Shown here piece after piece: positions 51,326 to 60,040 of a stretch of 64,000 nt of DNA; position 1 is the stretch's first letter; each line of letters starts with the position of its first letter. Position numbers and translations under genes: made by a program. This stretch comes from Aquiflexum gelatinilyticum (GTDB taxonomy: Bacteria > Bacteroidota > Bacteroidia > Cytophagales > Cyclobacteriaceae): assembly GCF_024741135.1 (NCBI RefSeq), contig NZ_JANSUY010000007.1, positions 124,001 through 188,000 on the forward strand. The letters run 5' to 3'. Below the pieces are notes generated by a model. The model saw only the letters and a program-made list of their open reading frames with translations. It did no database searches and was not told the DNA's origin.

Positions 51326-53182
51326 TTAAAGCTTGGTGGTATAGCGTTTTTCATTCCCTGCCATATCCCTTACTATCAATAGAACTTCTCCTTTGAATGG
51401 TTGTTTATCTAATTTTTCGGACCAGATCACACTTTGTTTGTGTTCATACCTCATCAGTATCCATTTTCCATCCACATAAGCTTCAAAATCTTTGATCCCG
51501 GATTTATCATCTTTGATCACAAATCTCATTTCAGCTGTGTTGACTCTTACAGGTGCTATTGTGGGAGCCGTCTTGTCTACGTCCAAAACAAAAGTACCAA
51601 AATTTCTGGTTTTGAATCTGATATCTTCATTTTCCCATTCACCACCAACAAATGATTTACGTCCATTATCCGCTTGAAAATAGATATGGGTGTTTTTTTT
51701 ATCCCCTGTAAATCCTGTATTTCTGATCAAAACCTCCATGTTGCTTTGAAGGTATTCAGAAGGACTGTTGATTCTGATGGATGGCCCATTGCCATTTTTT
51801 TTCCTTTCTATGCGGAGGAATAGGTCATCCAAAAGGGTGTTTTCTGAAAATTTGATTTCGACATCATTATTTGCAAAAGAGATTTCTTCGCCAAAGGGAA
51901 TTTTGACAAGAACTCCCGGTTTTATGATTTCTGTACAAAGGTCTACCGAGTCAGGAACACCATAGCGCATATCCCAAAGGTAGTTTCTTCGGCCATCTTG
52001 GATATAGGCAGGAGGGATTTCCATTTCAAGACTGTTTACAAAAACCTTGGCCAAAGTACCCCATTCTGAACCAGCAGTCTGGATGGACATCACTTCCCTA
52101 TTGAATGATATATTGGTAGTCTTATTGGCAGAAATGGCCTGGCTTCCTATCTGGGTTTTTGTATCTTCTCCCTCGACCTGCAGACTTAGAACCCGTGCAT
52201 TGCCGAAGTAGTCCTTCATCGTGACTTTGAGCTGCTTTTTCTCCCCTGTTTTGGCAGAGATAGCGCCGGCAGTCAGGGAATCCGGTTCGTATATCTTGAG
52301 TTGATTGTTGGGATACTGATAGAGTCTGATAAACCTGTTTTGGTACATATGACTCAAAAAGAACCTCCCTTTATTGAAGTCGACATGGTCAACATTGATA
52401 CGGTAAAGCGGTTTTTCGTTTTCGAGCATTTCTATGACCGGAATTCCAAAAACATTATTGACACCGTCCATTTTATCCACCGCATAGATTTCTACACCGA
52501 CCCGTCCAGTGATTTTTACAGGTTGGTGAAGAATATACCTTCCGCCTTCGATGATGGGGGTAAATTCTTGTCTTTGATATCGGCCATTGACCCTAGCATC
52601 AGAATCGAGTGGGCTTAGGGCGATTCTGTATAAAACCGGAGGTGTTTTGTCTACCACTTCTTTGAAGCCAAAAATAAATGGGTCTATGGCCCTGTCAAGG
52701 CTGTCTCTGATTTCAAAATGCAAATGCGGTCCACCCGAACTCCCTGTATTGCCGCCGTTTCCTATGATTTCCCCTTTTTTGATGGGGAGGAATTCAGGAT
52801 CCGGAAATACTTCCAATTCGTTTTTCTGGGCAAAATACATCTCCTTCCGCATGAATTCCATGATCTTGGGAGAAAGGTTCCGGAGATGGGCATACACGGA
52901 AGACTGGCCGTTGGTATGCTTGAGGTAGATGATATTGCCATAACCAAAGGAAGAAATTTTGATCCTGTACACGTATCCATCAGATATGGCGAGAACCGGT
53001 TCTCCATCGACACCGCCGATTTTGACGTCTATTCCTGAATGGAAATGGTTGGGACGGATTTCACTGAAATTTCCTGATAGGAGATTCCTGCTTCCGGGCT
53101 TGACCGGAAAAAGGTATTCCTGGGCATGGAGGAGGAAAGGAAAAAATAAAAATAAAATGAGGAGGTATTTACTTGACTTCAA
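51326..53182 (-). CDS. M23-family metallopeptidase
   Basis: The 618-residue protein has a signal peptide (MKSSKYLLILFLFFPFLLHA-Q) and an N-terminal M23 (LytM) domain: HFHSGIDVKIG with zinc ligands His and Asp, and GPHLHFEIRD with the other His residues, all within residues 40-160. The remaining 450 residues form strand-rich modules that resemble Ig-like folds. It should cut peptidoglycan cross-links or related peptides in the periplasm. Its start overlaps the end of the FAH gene by 14 bp, so both are transcribed together. Confidence 0.92.
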   Translation of the reverse strand: MKSSKYLLILFLFFPFLLHAQEYLFPVKPGSRNLLSGNFSEIRPNHFHSGIDVKIGGVDGEPVLAISDGYVYRIKISSFGYGNIIYLKHTNGQSSVYAHLRNLSPKIMEFMRKEMYFAQKNELEVFPDPEFLPIKKGEIIGNGGNTGSSGGPHLHFEIRDSLDRAIDPFIFGFKEVVDKTPPVLYRIALSPLDSDARVNGRYQRQEFTPIIEGGRYILHQPVKITGRVGVEIYAVDKMDGVNNVFGIPVIEMLENEKPLYRINVDHVDFNKGRFFLSHMYQNRFIRLYQYPNNQLKIYEPDSLTAGAISAKTGEKKQLKVTMKDYFGNARVLSLQVEGEDTKTQIGSQAISANKTTNISFNREVMSIQTAGSEWGTLAKVFVNSLEMEIPPAYIQDGRRNYLWDMRYGVPDSVDLCTEIIKPGVLVKIPFGEEISFANNDVEIKFSENTLLDDLFLRIERKKNGNGPSIRINSPSEYLQSNMEVLIRNTGFTGDKKNTHIYFQADNGRKSFVGGEWENEDIRFKTRNFGTFVLDVDKTAPTIAPVRVNTAEMRFVIKDDKSGIKDFEAYVDGKWILMRYEHKQSVIWSEKLDKQPFKGEVLLIVRDMAGNEKRYTTKL

Positions 53183-53780
53183 AATCCAATAGCTTTTTAT
53201 CTTCTATAAATGCTTCTAACCTATCTCCAATAGAGACTTTTCCAACCCCCGCAGGAGTTCCGGTAAAGATGAGGTCTCCTTTTTTCAAGGTGAAAAATTG
53301 GGAAACATATTCAATGATTACAGCAAAATCAAACAGCATCATGGAAGTATTTCCTTTTTGCCTCAACTCCCCATTGATATGGAGGTGGAAATTGATATCT
53401 GCAAAATTTTCAAACTCGGACACAGGTAAAAATTCCCCGATGGGAGCGGATCCGTTAAAAGCTTTGGCGATTTCCCAGGGAAGTCCTTTTGCTTTGCACT
53501 TATCCTGAATGTCTCTTGCAGTGAAGTCAATTCCAATCCCGATTTCATCAAAGTACCGGTCAGCAAATTTTTTTTGGATATGTTTGCCTTCCTTACACAC
53601 CTTCAAAACCAATTCTACTTCATGGTGGATATTCTCCGAAAAGTCAGGATGGTAAAAGGGAGCGTTATTTTTGAGAACAGCAGTATCAGGTTTCAGAAAC
53701 ACCACAGGAGCAGTTGGGCGCTCGTTTTTCAGTTCCTCAATATGTTCTGCGTAGTTTCTTCCGATTGCAATAATCTTCAT
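53169..53780 (-). CDS. fumarylacetoacetate hydrolase (FAH) family protein
   Basis: The 203-residue protein starts with MKIIAIGRNYAEHIEEL and has the metal-binding Glu residues of the fold (HHEVELVLKV), GIDFTARDIQ and the end IFTGTPAGVGKVSIGDRLEA. Members split or decarboxylate 2-keto acids such as oxaloacetate or acylpyruvate with Mg. At this short length it is close to the YcgM/FAHD1 acylpyruvase group. It precedes the M23 peptidase with a 14-bp overlap. Confidence 0.92.
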   Translation of the reverse strand: MKIIAIGRNYAEHIEELKNERPTAPVVFLKPDTAVLKNNAPFYHPDFSENIHHEVELVLKVCKEGKHIQKKFADRYFDEIGIGIDFTARDIQDKCKAKGLPWEIAKAFNGSAPIGEFLPVSEFENFADINFHLHINGELRQKGNTSMMLFDFAVIIEYVSQFFTLKKGDLIFTGTPAGVGKVSIGDRLEAFIEDKKLLDFEVK

Positions 53781-54030
53781 GGAAAAGGGAGTTTTTGGCT
53801 ATGGCAAAGAAAGGGATTTTTTGTGGAAAGACATAGGGATATTGTACAGCAAAAAGATTAAAAAATTGGAAAAAGAGATGGTTTTTTTATCCTAAGGTTG
53901 CATTTAAAACGTGTTTAAAGAAACCACTATTTTAAGATTTGATTTACTTTTTGAACGAAAAAATCAAATTAGAACTTGCAAAAAGTTTGGGGATTTTTGA
54001 CAATTACCCGACAAATTACGTGATTTTTGA

Positions 54031-54454
54031 ATGGAGAAGAAACCCTCAATCCTAAGTGAGCCCGGTATAGCCAACTACAAAAAGTCCCTATTGTCTGCCC
54101 ATGACATTTTGAATGTGGAATTGTAAGGTTGGATAAACCATTCCAAAGAGTGGAGACTTTCCGCAAAGGTTTGAAGAAAAGATCCGTTGAGGGATTGAAA
54201 GAAATATCGGGTCTTGATAATAACACTTTGGAAGCTGAATTGTCTCTCTCTGCCAAGACCCTTCATAGAAAAGATGTTTTTGATGAAGATCAATCTGAAA
54301 AGATGTATGAATTGGCAGAGTTATATGCTTTGGGTACCAATTATTTTGGCAGTGGGGGTTTTGAGCGTTGGATGGAGAGGCCACTTTTTACCATTTGAAA
54401 TAGAATTCCCCTTGATCTTCTTGATGTTTCTGAATGGCTTGATATTCTAAAGAC
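54031..54454 (+). pseudogene. broken Xre/MbcA/ParS-type antitoxin gene
   Basis: Three pieces of one antitoxin can be read. An ATG at 54031 opens about 30 codons (MEKKPSILSEPGIANYKK) that end in TAA. After a frameshift, 54129-54398 gives FRKGLKKRSVEGLKEISGLD, LSLSAKTLHRKD, SEKMYELAELYALGTNYFGS and FERWMERP, the Xre-like and toxin-binding parts. The frame then continues past a TGA into IPLDLLDVSEWLDIL, the usual PLDLLDT-like end. One frameshift and one stop inactivate it. A RES-toxin remnant follows directly. Confidence 0.78.
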
Positions 54455-54592
54455 CGAGATTATGCGCCTGCTGTGCGTTCTATTGTTGATAAAACTTCAA
54501 TCAACTTTGTGATCAATCCATTATCCCAAAATTTTCCTTCAGTTTCTTTCCGGGTTTATCCTCTAAATTTAGATCTAAGGATTATCTGTTAA
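54455..54592 (+). pseudogene. C-terminal remnant of a RES-domain toxin gene
   Basis: Forty-five codons in a different frame read VRSIVDKTSINFVINPLSQN and FRVYPLNLDLRI, the typical end of RES toxins (VPSxxxxxxxNxLINPxHxDF and FxFDxRL). The first two thirds of the toxin gene are gone, deleted together with the end of the antitoxin. RES toxins cleave cellular NAD. The rest of the gap 53781-54030 shows nothing. Confidence 0.72.
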
Positions 54593-54629
54593 AAAAGGAA
54601 AAAGGCTCAAGATTTGATCTTGAACCTTT
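54591..54629 (-). terminator. Rho-independent terminator of the 38-residue membrane protein gene
   Basis: Read on the minus strand, AAAGGTTCAAGAT and ATCTTGAGCCTTT pair with one mismatch, followed by T-rich sequence. It lies 13 bp after the small gene's stop codon. Confidence 0.75.
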
Positions 54630-54642
54630 CAAAGGAAAAATT

Positions 54643-54759
54643 TCATTTCTTCTTTTCATCGGTTTTTTTTTCCGGTAACATCAGTTTGATTATAAAACTA
54701 AAGCCTATGATCAGGTGGAGAAGAATCAGAAATAGGATTATTTTTGTACCGAAGGTCAT
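54643..54759 (-). CDS. 38-residue single-span membrane protein
   Basis: The small frame encodes a short polar start (MTFGTK), one hydrophobic span (IILFLILLHLIIGFSFIIKL) and a Lys-rich tail (PEKKTDEKKK), so the N-terminus should be outside or the tail in the cytosol. A hairpin terminator follows directly, supporting a real transcript. It lies 144 bp downstream of the SerB-SerA gene on the same strand and might be read from that promoter. From memory, similar tiny proteins occur in Cytophagales; I could not check this. Function unknown, perhaps a subunit or regulator of a membrane complex. Confidence 0.6.
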   Translation of the reverse strand: MTFGTKIILFLILLHLIIGFSFIIKLMLPEKKTDEKKK

Positions 54760-54903
54760 GATTTTATTTGTGGATTGGTCTAATATCATCAAAGCCCAAG
54801 GAAATTCTGTCAATTTAGGACAAATTCACTATGATTATCAGCAACTTGAGTTTCGAAATCCTGATACTATTTCAACTTTATGCCAACAATATTTTTATCT
54901 ATT

Positions 54904-56796
54904 TCAATATAATACCCTAAACCTGATTGTGCCGGGAATTTCTTTCATGGCTTCGATCATTTCCGGTGAATAAGCTTTGTCAATATCCGAAATCACATAT
55001 CCGATTTTTTCATTGGTCTTAAGGTATTGACCGACAATATTGATATTATAACTGGCTAGGATTTGGTTGATTTTTGCCAATACACCGGGTTCGTTTTGGT
55101 GGACGTGGATCAACCTGTGTGCATCTCTTAGGAAAGGCAATTGGATATTGGGGAAGTTTACAGAGTTGTAAGTATTTCCCGTATTGATGTATTCCATTAT
55201 TTTGCCCGGGACAAATCTTGCTATGTTTTGTTGCGCTTCTAGGGTAGATCCTCCGATGTGGGGTGTCAAAATGGTATTTTTCATGCCGATCAATTCAGAT
55301 GCAAAAGGCTCATCATTATTTTTAGGTTCATGCGGAAATACATCCACTGCAGTACCTGCGATATGTCCTGATTCCAAAGCTGCTTTCAGGGCAGGAATAT
55401 CTACAACATGACCTCTGCTAAGATTTACCAAGTAGGAGCCCTTTTTCATCAAATCAATTTTGGATTTATCGATAAGACATTTGTTGTCTTTTCTGCCATC
55501 CACATGTAAGGAAATCACATCACAGGTCTTAAGCAATTCATCCAAAGAATCAATTTTTGTTGCATTTCCGAGCGCAAGTTTTTCGATGACATCATAGTAG
55601 TAGACATCCATGCCCATGTTTTCTGCCAAAACTGAGAGTTGGGCACCGATATTTCCATATCCTACGATTCCTAATTTTTTACCTCTGATTTCAAAACTGC
55701 CTGAGGCAGATTTATCCCATATACCTTTGTGCATGCCATGGCTTTTGTCATGGAAGCCACGCATCAGGAATATGATTTCGGCAATTGCCATTTCCACTAC
55801 TGAACGGGTGTTGCTGAAAGGCGCATTAAATACCGCGATTCCCTTTTCGGTACAGGTTTCCAAGTCAATCTGATTAGTGCCAATGCAAAAAGCACCTATG
55901 GAAATCAACCTGTTGGCATTTTCCAAAACTTTCTTGGTTACATTGGTTTTGGAACGGATGCCAAGAATGCTAACATTTTTGATTTTTTCTGCAAGTTCAT
56001 CCTCACTTAGTGCAGAACTGATCACTTCTACATTATAGCCTTCATGTTTCATCAATTCCACACCAATAGGATGGACATTTTCAAGCAAGAGGACATTGAT
56101 TCGGCTTTTTGGGTAGGAAAATTTTTTGTTCATCTTATTGACGTAAAGGATTTCATCTAAACTTGGTGCTATATGATCTGCTTTTGAAGTTACTTTTGGT
56201 CTTTCCACATTTTCTGTAAAGGCATAGAATTTGTTGGCCAATCCCGATTCTTTGATTTCATAATCTGTGTAGCCGTCTCCTATTACATAGATGTCACCTT
56301 CGAGATTGAGGGTTTTGATGGTTTTGGATTTGCCACCGTTTTTAGAAAGTACGTTTTCACGGTTGAAGTCAATTATTTTGCCCGCATCATCATATATAAA
56401 CTCATTCGCAAAAACATTTTCAGCTTTGATTCCATACTCCCCGACTATGGGAGTGATAAAATCCTTAAAGCCGTTAGAAATGATGATGATGTTGTCAGCG
56501 TTTTCTTCAAAAAATTCTTTGTTCCGCTGGAAGGATTTGGAGACTTTGGTTTTCAGTTCAGAGATCAATTCCGAAATCTGAGGCTTGGAAGCTTCCAATA
56601 TATCCAACCTTCTTTCAAGGCTTTCGCGGAAGTTGAGACTTCCTTCCATCCCAAGGTCTGTGATGTTTTTGATGGCCTGTATTTTTTCAGCTCTCTTTGG
56701 ATCATTTTTTAGGCTGATTTCTCCCAATACATCCAATGCTTCGACTTGGGTAAAAGTACTGTCAAAATCAATGATAAATTTCTTGCTGCTGGGCAT
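54904..56796 (-). CDS. phosphoserine phosphatase - phosphoglycerate dehydrogenase fusion (SerB-SerA)
   Basis: From the ATG at 56796 the protein has 630 residues; an in-frame ATG 42 bp up gives a less likely start. Residues 1-220 are a HAD phosphatase with FIIDFDSTFTQVEALD (nucleophile Asp), IIISNGFKDF and VIGDGYTDYEI. Residues 235-545 are D-3-phosphoglycerate dehydrogenase: GIRSKTNVTKKVL, LGIVGYGNIGAQLSVLA, VNLSRGHVVDI and TPHIGGSTLEAQ. An ACT domain follows (NEPGVLAKINQILASYNINI). It joins the first and last steps of serine synthesis; SerC acts between them. The ACT domain suggests serine feedback. Confidence 0.93.
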   Translation of the reverse strand: MPSSKKFIIDFDSTFTQVEALDVLGEISLKNDPKRAEKIQAIKNITDLGMEGSLNFRESLERRLDILEASKPQISELISELKTKVSKSFQRNKEFFEENADNIIIISNGFKDFITPIVGEYGIKAENVFANEFIYDDAGKIIDFNRENVLSKNGGKSKTIKTLNLEGDIYVIGDGYTDYEIKESGLANKFYAFTENVERPKVTSKADHIAPSLDEILYVNKMNKKFSYPKSRINVLLLENVHPIGVELMKHEGYNVEVISSALSEDELAEKIKNVSILGIRSKTNVTKKVLENANRLISIGAFCIGTNQIDLETCTEKGIAVFNAPFSNTRSVVEMAIAEIIFLMRGFHDKSHGMHKGIWDKSASGSFEIRGKKLGIVGYGNIGAQLSVLAENMGMDVYYYDVIEKLALGNATKIDSLDELLKTCDVISLHVDGRKDNKCLIDKSKIDLMKKGSYLVNLSRGHVVDIPALKAALESGHIAGTAVDVFPHEPKNNDEPFASELIGMKNTILTPHIGGSTLEAQQNIARFVPGKIMEYINTGNTYNSVNFPNIQLPFLRDAHRLIHVHQNEPGVLAKINQILASYNINIVGQYLKTNEKIGYVISDIDKAYSPEMIEAMKEIPGTIRFRVLY

Positions 56797-56930
56797 TATT
56801 GCTGTGGATTTTTTATGATCTAAGCTCAAAATTAGCATATTATTAAAAAGTAAACCCTTTTATTGAACAAAATACTTTTGTGATTTTTGGCACTTACCCT
56901 TGAAATCGATTGAGAAGGTTGTATTTACAT

Positions 56931-57422
56931 TTATCCGATGAGCCTTTCGCCTGTCAACTCATAGACTAACCATTTGATATCCATGTTTTCATCATATTCA
57001 GAATCAAGAACGAATTTTTCTTTGTCCAATAGAAATCGGTAAATAAACCAATCTGTTTTTGGTGTTGGAATATTTAGGATATCATTGAAATGTATCCATT
57101 CCAAGGTCCCTTCATTGCATTCAGGAGGAGGGATTTTTTCGATTTCAGCCCAATACACATAATTGATCCAATTATAGTTGATAGGGGAGGTTTCAGTCAG
57201 GATACCACAAAATTCCATGGTCTCTACCTTGATTCCAGCCTCTTCCCTAGTTTCTCTGATAGCTCCTGTCAGCGGAGTTTCAAAAGGATCCAACTTGCCA
57301 CCAATTGGTGTATAAAGGTCCTTATTGGGTTCCTTTAACCGCTTCAATAGTAAGAAGCTGTCTCCGTTTTTGAGCACGCATATTGTTGCTGTTTTTTTTA
57401 TTCCAAGTGGTACGTTACTCAT
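56931..57422 (-). CDS. Nudix hydrolase
   Basis: The 163-residue protein carries a full Nudix box, GGKLDPFETPLTGAIRETRE then EAGI, at about residues 41-65. It matches the MutT-like group that cleaves nucleoside diphosphate compounds with Mg. Its ATG overlaps the stop of the acetyltransferase gene (ATGA), so it is translationally coupled to it. Substrate unknown. Confidence 0.92.
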   Translation of the reverse strand: MSNVPLGIKKTATICVLKNGDSFLLLKRLKEPNKDLYTPIGGKLDPFETPLTGAIRETREEAGIKVETMEFCGILTETSPINYNWINYVYWAEIEKIPPPECNEGTLEWIHFNDILNIPTPKTDWFIYRFLLDKEKFVLDSEYDENMDIKWLVYELTGERLIG

Positions 57423-58042
57423 CTATTGAGTTGTTTTTGAAATGCTTCAATAAATAGACCTACATCATGTCCGTCCATCAGTGCATGGTGCACATGGATT
57501 GAAACGGGCATGGTTTTGATTCCTCGTGATTCTGTTACTTTTCCAAATGAGATCTTTGGACAAGAATCGGGAAAAGAAAAACTTCTCGCATGTGACAATG
57601 AAGTGAAGTCTATCCATGGTATCGATGAAAAGTGAACCACGTTTTCTCCTGAGCCTGCAGGAATTAGACCAGTGCTGTTTCTAACTTTTTCTATTTCTAT
57701 TTTGGCAGATTTTTCAAATTCTATAAAATCTTCGAAGTAATCCAAATAAGAAAAGCCAAACGTCCCATTTTCCCTATTGATAGTTGGAGATGCATTGATT
57801 TTATCAAAGACAAGGACTTGACCGTTTTTGATTCTGTACCTGAATGCTTCTATGGAATTGACTGCCTGAAGAGAGGAATGTAGATAATAGAGAAAGAATG
57901 AGCTGCCTTTTGATTTGGAAGTCTCATATGCTTTTGTGCAATCCATCCTGACTGTCAATCCAAAAAACGGTTCTTCAAATTTACTGAAAAACAAGAAGTG
58001 GTCTTTTCGGGACCACTTTTCGATATCAAGAATCCTGTACAT
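57419..58042 (-). CDS. chloramphenicol-acetyltransferase-like (CatA-fold) enzyme
   Basis: The 207-residue protein has the CAT fold with the catalytic His in SIHVHHALMDGHDVGLFIEA (HHxxxDG), near residue 187, and the upstream YRIKNG and FTSLSHARSF motifs. Length fits type A trimeric CATs. Housekeeping relatives that acetylate other substrates are common in Bacteroidota, and no mobile element is near, so drug resistance should not be assumed. It is followed by a coupled Nudix gene and preceded by a DUF2911 gene 10 bp away. Confidence 0.88.
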   Translation of the reverse strand: MYRILDIEKWSRKDHFLFFSKFEEPFFGLTVRMDCTKAYETSKSKGSSFFLYYLHSSLQAVNSIEAFRYRIKNGQVLVFDKINASPTINRENGTFGFSYLDYFEDFIEFEKSAKIEIEKVRNSTGLIPAGSGENVVHFSSIPWIDFTSLSHARSFSFPDSCPKISFGKVTESRGIKTMPVSIHVHHALMDGHDVGLFIEAFQKQLNR

Positions 58043-58052
58043 TCTTAATTTT

Positions 58053-58904
58053 TTATTTGATGGATTTAATCAATCTTTCATTTAGACTCACATAATCTGG
58101 GTTTTTAGCTTCCTTTGCCATTTCCATGGATTTGGTTGCACTTTCAATGGCTTCTTTTTTCTTACCAAGTGCCAATTCAATTTTGGCTTTCAAGTGCATC
58201 GTCCAGTATTTTGGATCTTGATTGACAGATTTCGAGATCCAATCAAAGGCCTGGTCCATGTCCTTGTTGTTGGTAAAATAATAATTGGCTGCCTGATAAA
58301 GTAACCCCGGATTCTCTGCTTCTTTATCTATCACCAAAGCCTTTATTTCTGCCATCACTATGCTGTCCACTTCGGTCTCTATCCGGAATTTCACCCTAGT
58401 GTTTTCCCATTTCATTGCGATGGTAGCTCCGGTATCCGTCATGTCCACGAAATTGATTTCCATGGTTTCATATTTTTGACCGGTTTTTCCGGGCTTCACA
58501 TTAAACCTTACTAGGTCATCTTTTGGATCATATCCTACGGCACCCCACAATTTTGTATTTTTAGAAAGAATAATTGTCCATTCTGTCTTACCGGGAATGG
58601 AATAAAGCGCGTAAGATCCAGCTGGAATTAAATTCCCTTCAACTTTTGCCTCATTTTTAAAATTGATAATCGTAGCGGCATTTGCCCCTGTTCTCCAAAC
58701 TTCCCCGAATGGAACTAATTCTCCAAATATTTTTCTTCCCTTCGTACTTGGACGGCTATATTCAATTATGACATCAGTAAGTCCAATTTTTTGGCTGATG
58801 GTAGCCGAAGGACTCGCCTGTGGCATTTGGATTTGTTGCCCTATTGCTAGGGTTGAAAATGTTGCAAATAATATAAATTGCAATAAAATGGATTTGGTTT
58901 TCAT
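58053..58904 (-). CDS. DUF2911-domain protein with C-terminal TPR-like helices
   Basis: The 283-residue product has a signal peptide (MKTKSILLQFILFATFSTLA) and the DUF2911 domain: SPSATISQKIGLTDVIIEYS, RPSTKGRKIFGELVPFGEVW and RTGANAATIINF, up to about residue 165. The last 110 residues are helical and TPR-like (AFDWISKSVNQDPKYWTMHL). DUF2911 is common in Bacteroidota and has no known reaction. It is periplasmic by prediction and starts a minus-strand run with the acetyltransferase and Nudix genes. Confidence 0.9.
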   Translation of the reverse strand: MKTKSILLQFILFATFSTLAIGQQIQMPQASPSATISQKIGLTDVIIEYSRPSTKGRKIFGELVPFGEVWRTGANAATIINFKNEAKVEGNLIPAGSYALYSIPGKTEWTIILSKNTKLWGAVGYDPKDDLVRFNVKPGKTGQKYETMEINFVDMTDTGATIAMKWENTRVKFRIETEVDSIVMAEIKALVIDKEAENPGLLYQAANYYFTNNKDMDQAFDWISKSVNQDPKYWTMHLKAKIELALGKKKEAIESATKSMEMAKEAKNPDYVSLNERLIKSIK

Positions 58905-59107
58905 TTTTTTGTATATTAATTTAGTTAATCTAGATTTAACAATTGTAAAGATAATAATTTATTCAATGTGTATTATTTAAAGCCTTTTGAAAAGGTGGTA
59001 CGGTTAATTTTAAATAATAGGTCCTTTTGTAACCGCTTAAAAAATTGTTTTTTTACTTAAGGAGATAGAAAAGCAATTTTGAACCGAATTAAATTTTAAA
59101 AAGTCAA

Positions 59108-60028
59108 ATGAGTATAGCAATAATTTCACCTGGGAGAGACGTAAGTTCTTGGGTAAAAACATTTGAAAAGGTTGATTCAGGAATTGATGTTCAGGTTTTT
59201 CCAAATATAATTGACAAGAAATCTGTCGAAGTCGTCATTCTGTGGCAGCATCCAAAGGGGATTCTCAAGGAATTTCCAAATCTCAAATTGATCTGTTCTA
59301 TGGGTGCTGGAGTTGACCATATTTTGAGTGATTCTGAAATACCCTTTTCAATGCCAATCACAAGGATTGTTGACCCTGGACTTACTATTCCTATGACAAA
59401 TTATGTGGTCATGGCTACATTAAATTTTCAAAGGCAGCTTTTTAGGTATCAAACAAACCAAAAATTAAAAATTTGGGATATGAGCAATCCTGAACTGGAG
59501 ACAAGAGTGGGAGTGATGGGGGTAGGTGCTTTGGGAAGTGATGTCATCGAAAAATTAAAGTTGCTTCGGTTTCCTGTTTTTGGATATGGAAACAGCCCAA
59601 AGTCAGGTACAGATTATCCTTATTACCATGGTGATGAACTTCCTTTATTTTTGAAAGAGGTAAATTTGATTATATGTATGTTACCCTTAACACCTAGAAC
59701 CGAAAATATCCTTGACATGGGTTTTTTTCGTAAATGCAACAAAGGGACATATATAATTAATGTAGCGAGGGGTAACCATCTTGTCGAAGAGGATTTATTG
59801 GCCGCAATTGATGAAGGAATCATTTCAGGTGCTTTTTTGGATGTTTTTAGAAAAGAACCTTTACCAAAAGAGCATCCGTTTTGGAATTCTGATAAAATCA
59901 CAGTCACCCCGCATATAGCAAGTGTTACCAATCCGGATTCAGCTATACCACAAATAATTGAGAATTATAAAAGAATCAAAAACCATGAACCACTTCTGAA
60001 CAAGATAAACCCAATTTTAGGATATTAA
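59108..60028 (+). CDS. D-2-hydroxyacid dehydrogenase (glyoxylate/hydroxypyruvate reductase A-like)
   Basis: The 306-residue protein has the family layout: LICSMGAGVDHIL, the NAD-binding motif VGVMGVGALGSDVIEKL, the catalytic Arg in INVARGNHLVEEDLL, a Glu in VFRKEPLPKEH and His in VTPHIAS. The pattern matches the GhrA branch that reduces glyoxylate and hydroxypyruvate with NADPH. A universal stress protein gene follows after 12 bp. Confidence 0.9.
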   Translation: MSIAIISPGRDVSSWVKTFEKVDSGIDVQVFPNIIDKKSVEVVILWQHPKGILKEFPNLKLICSMGAGVDHILSDSEIPFSMPITRIVDPGLTIPMTNYVVMATLNFQRQLFRYQTNQKLKIWDMSNPELETRVGVMGVGALGSDVIEKLKLLRFPVFGYGNSPKSGTDYPYYHGDELPLFLKEVNLIICMLPLTPRTENILDMGFFRKCNKGTYIINVARGNHLVEEDLLAAIDEGIISGAFLDVFRKEPLPKEHPFWNSDKITVTPHIASVTNPDSAIPQIIENYKRIKNHEPLLNKINPILGY

Positions 60029-60040
60029 CCAGTAAACAAA

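Noticed and set aside
54614-54973. 119-codon frame on the + strand
   Set aside because: It overlaps the SerB-SerA end and lies opposite the better-supported 38-residue gene on the other strand.
57419-58042. Acquired chloramphenicol resistance
   Set aside because: The fold is right, but the gene sits in a normal operon without mobile elements; resistance cannot be claimed.
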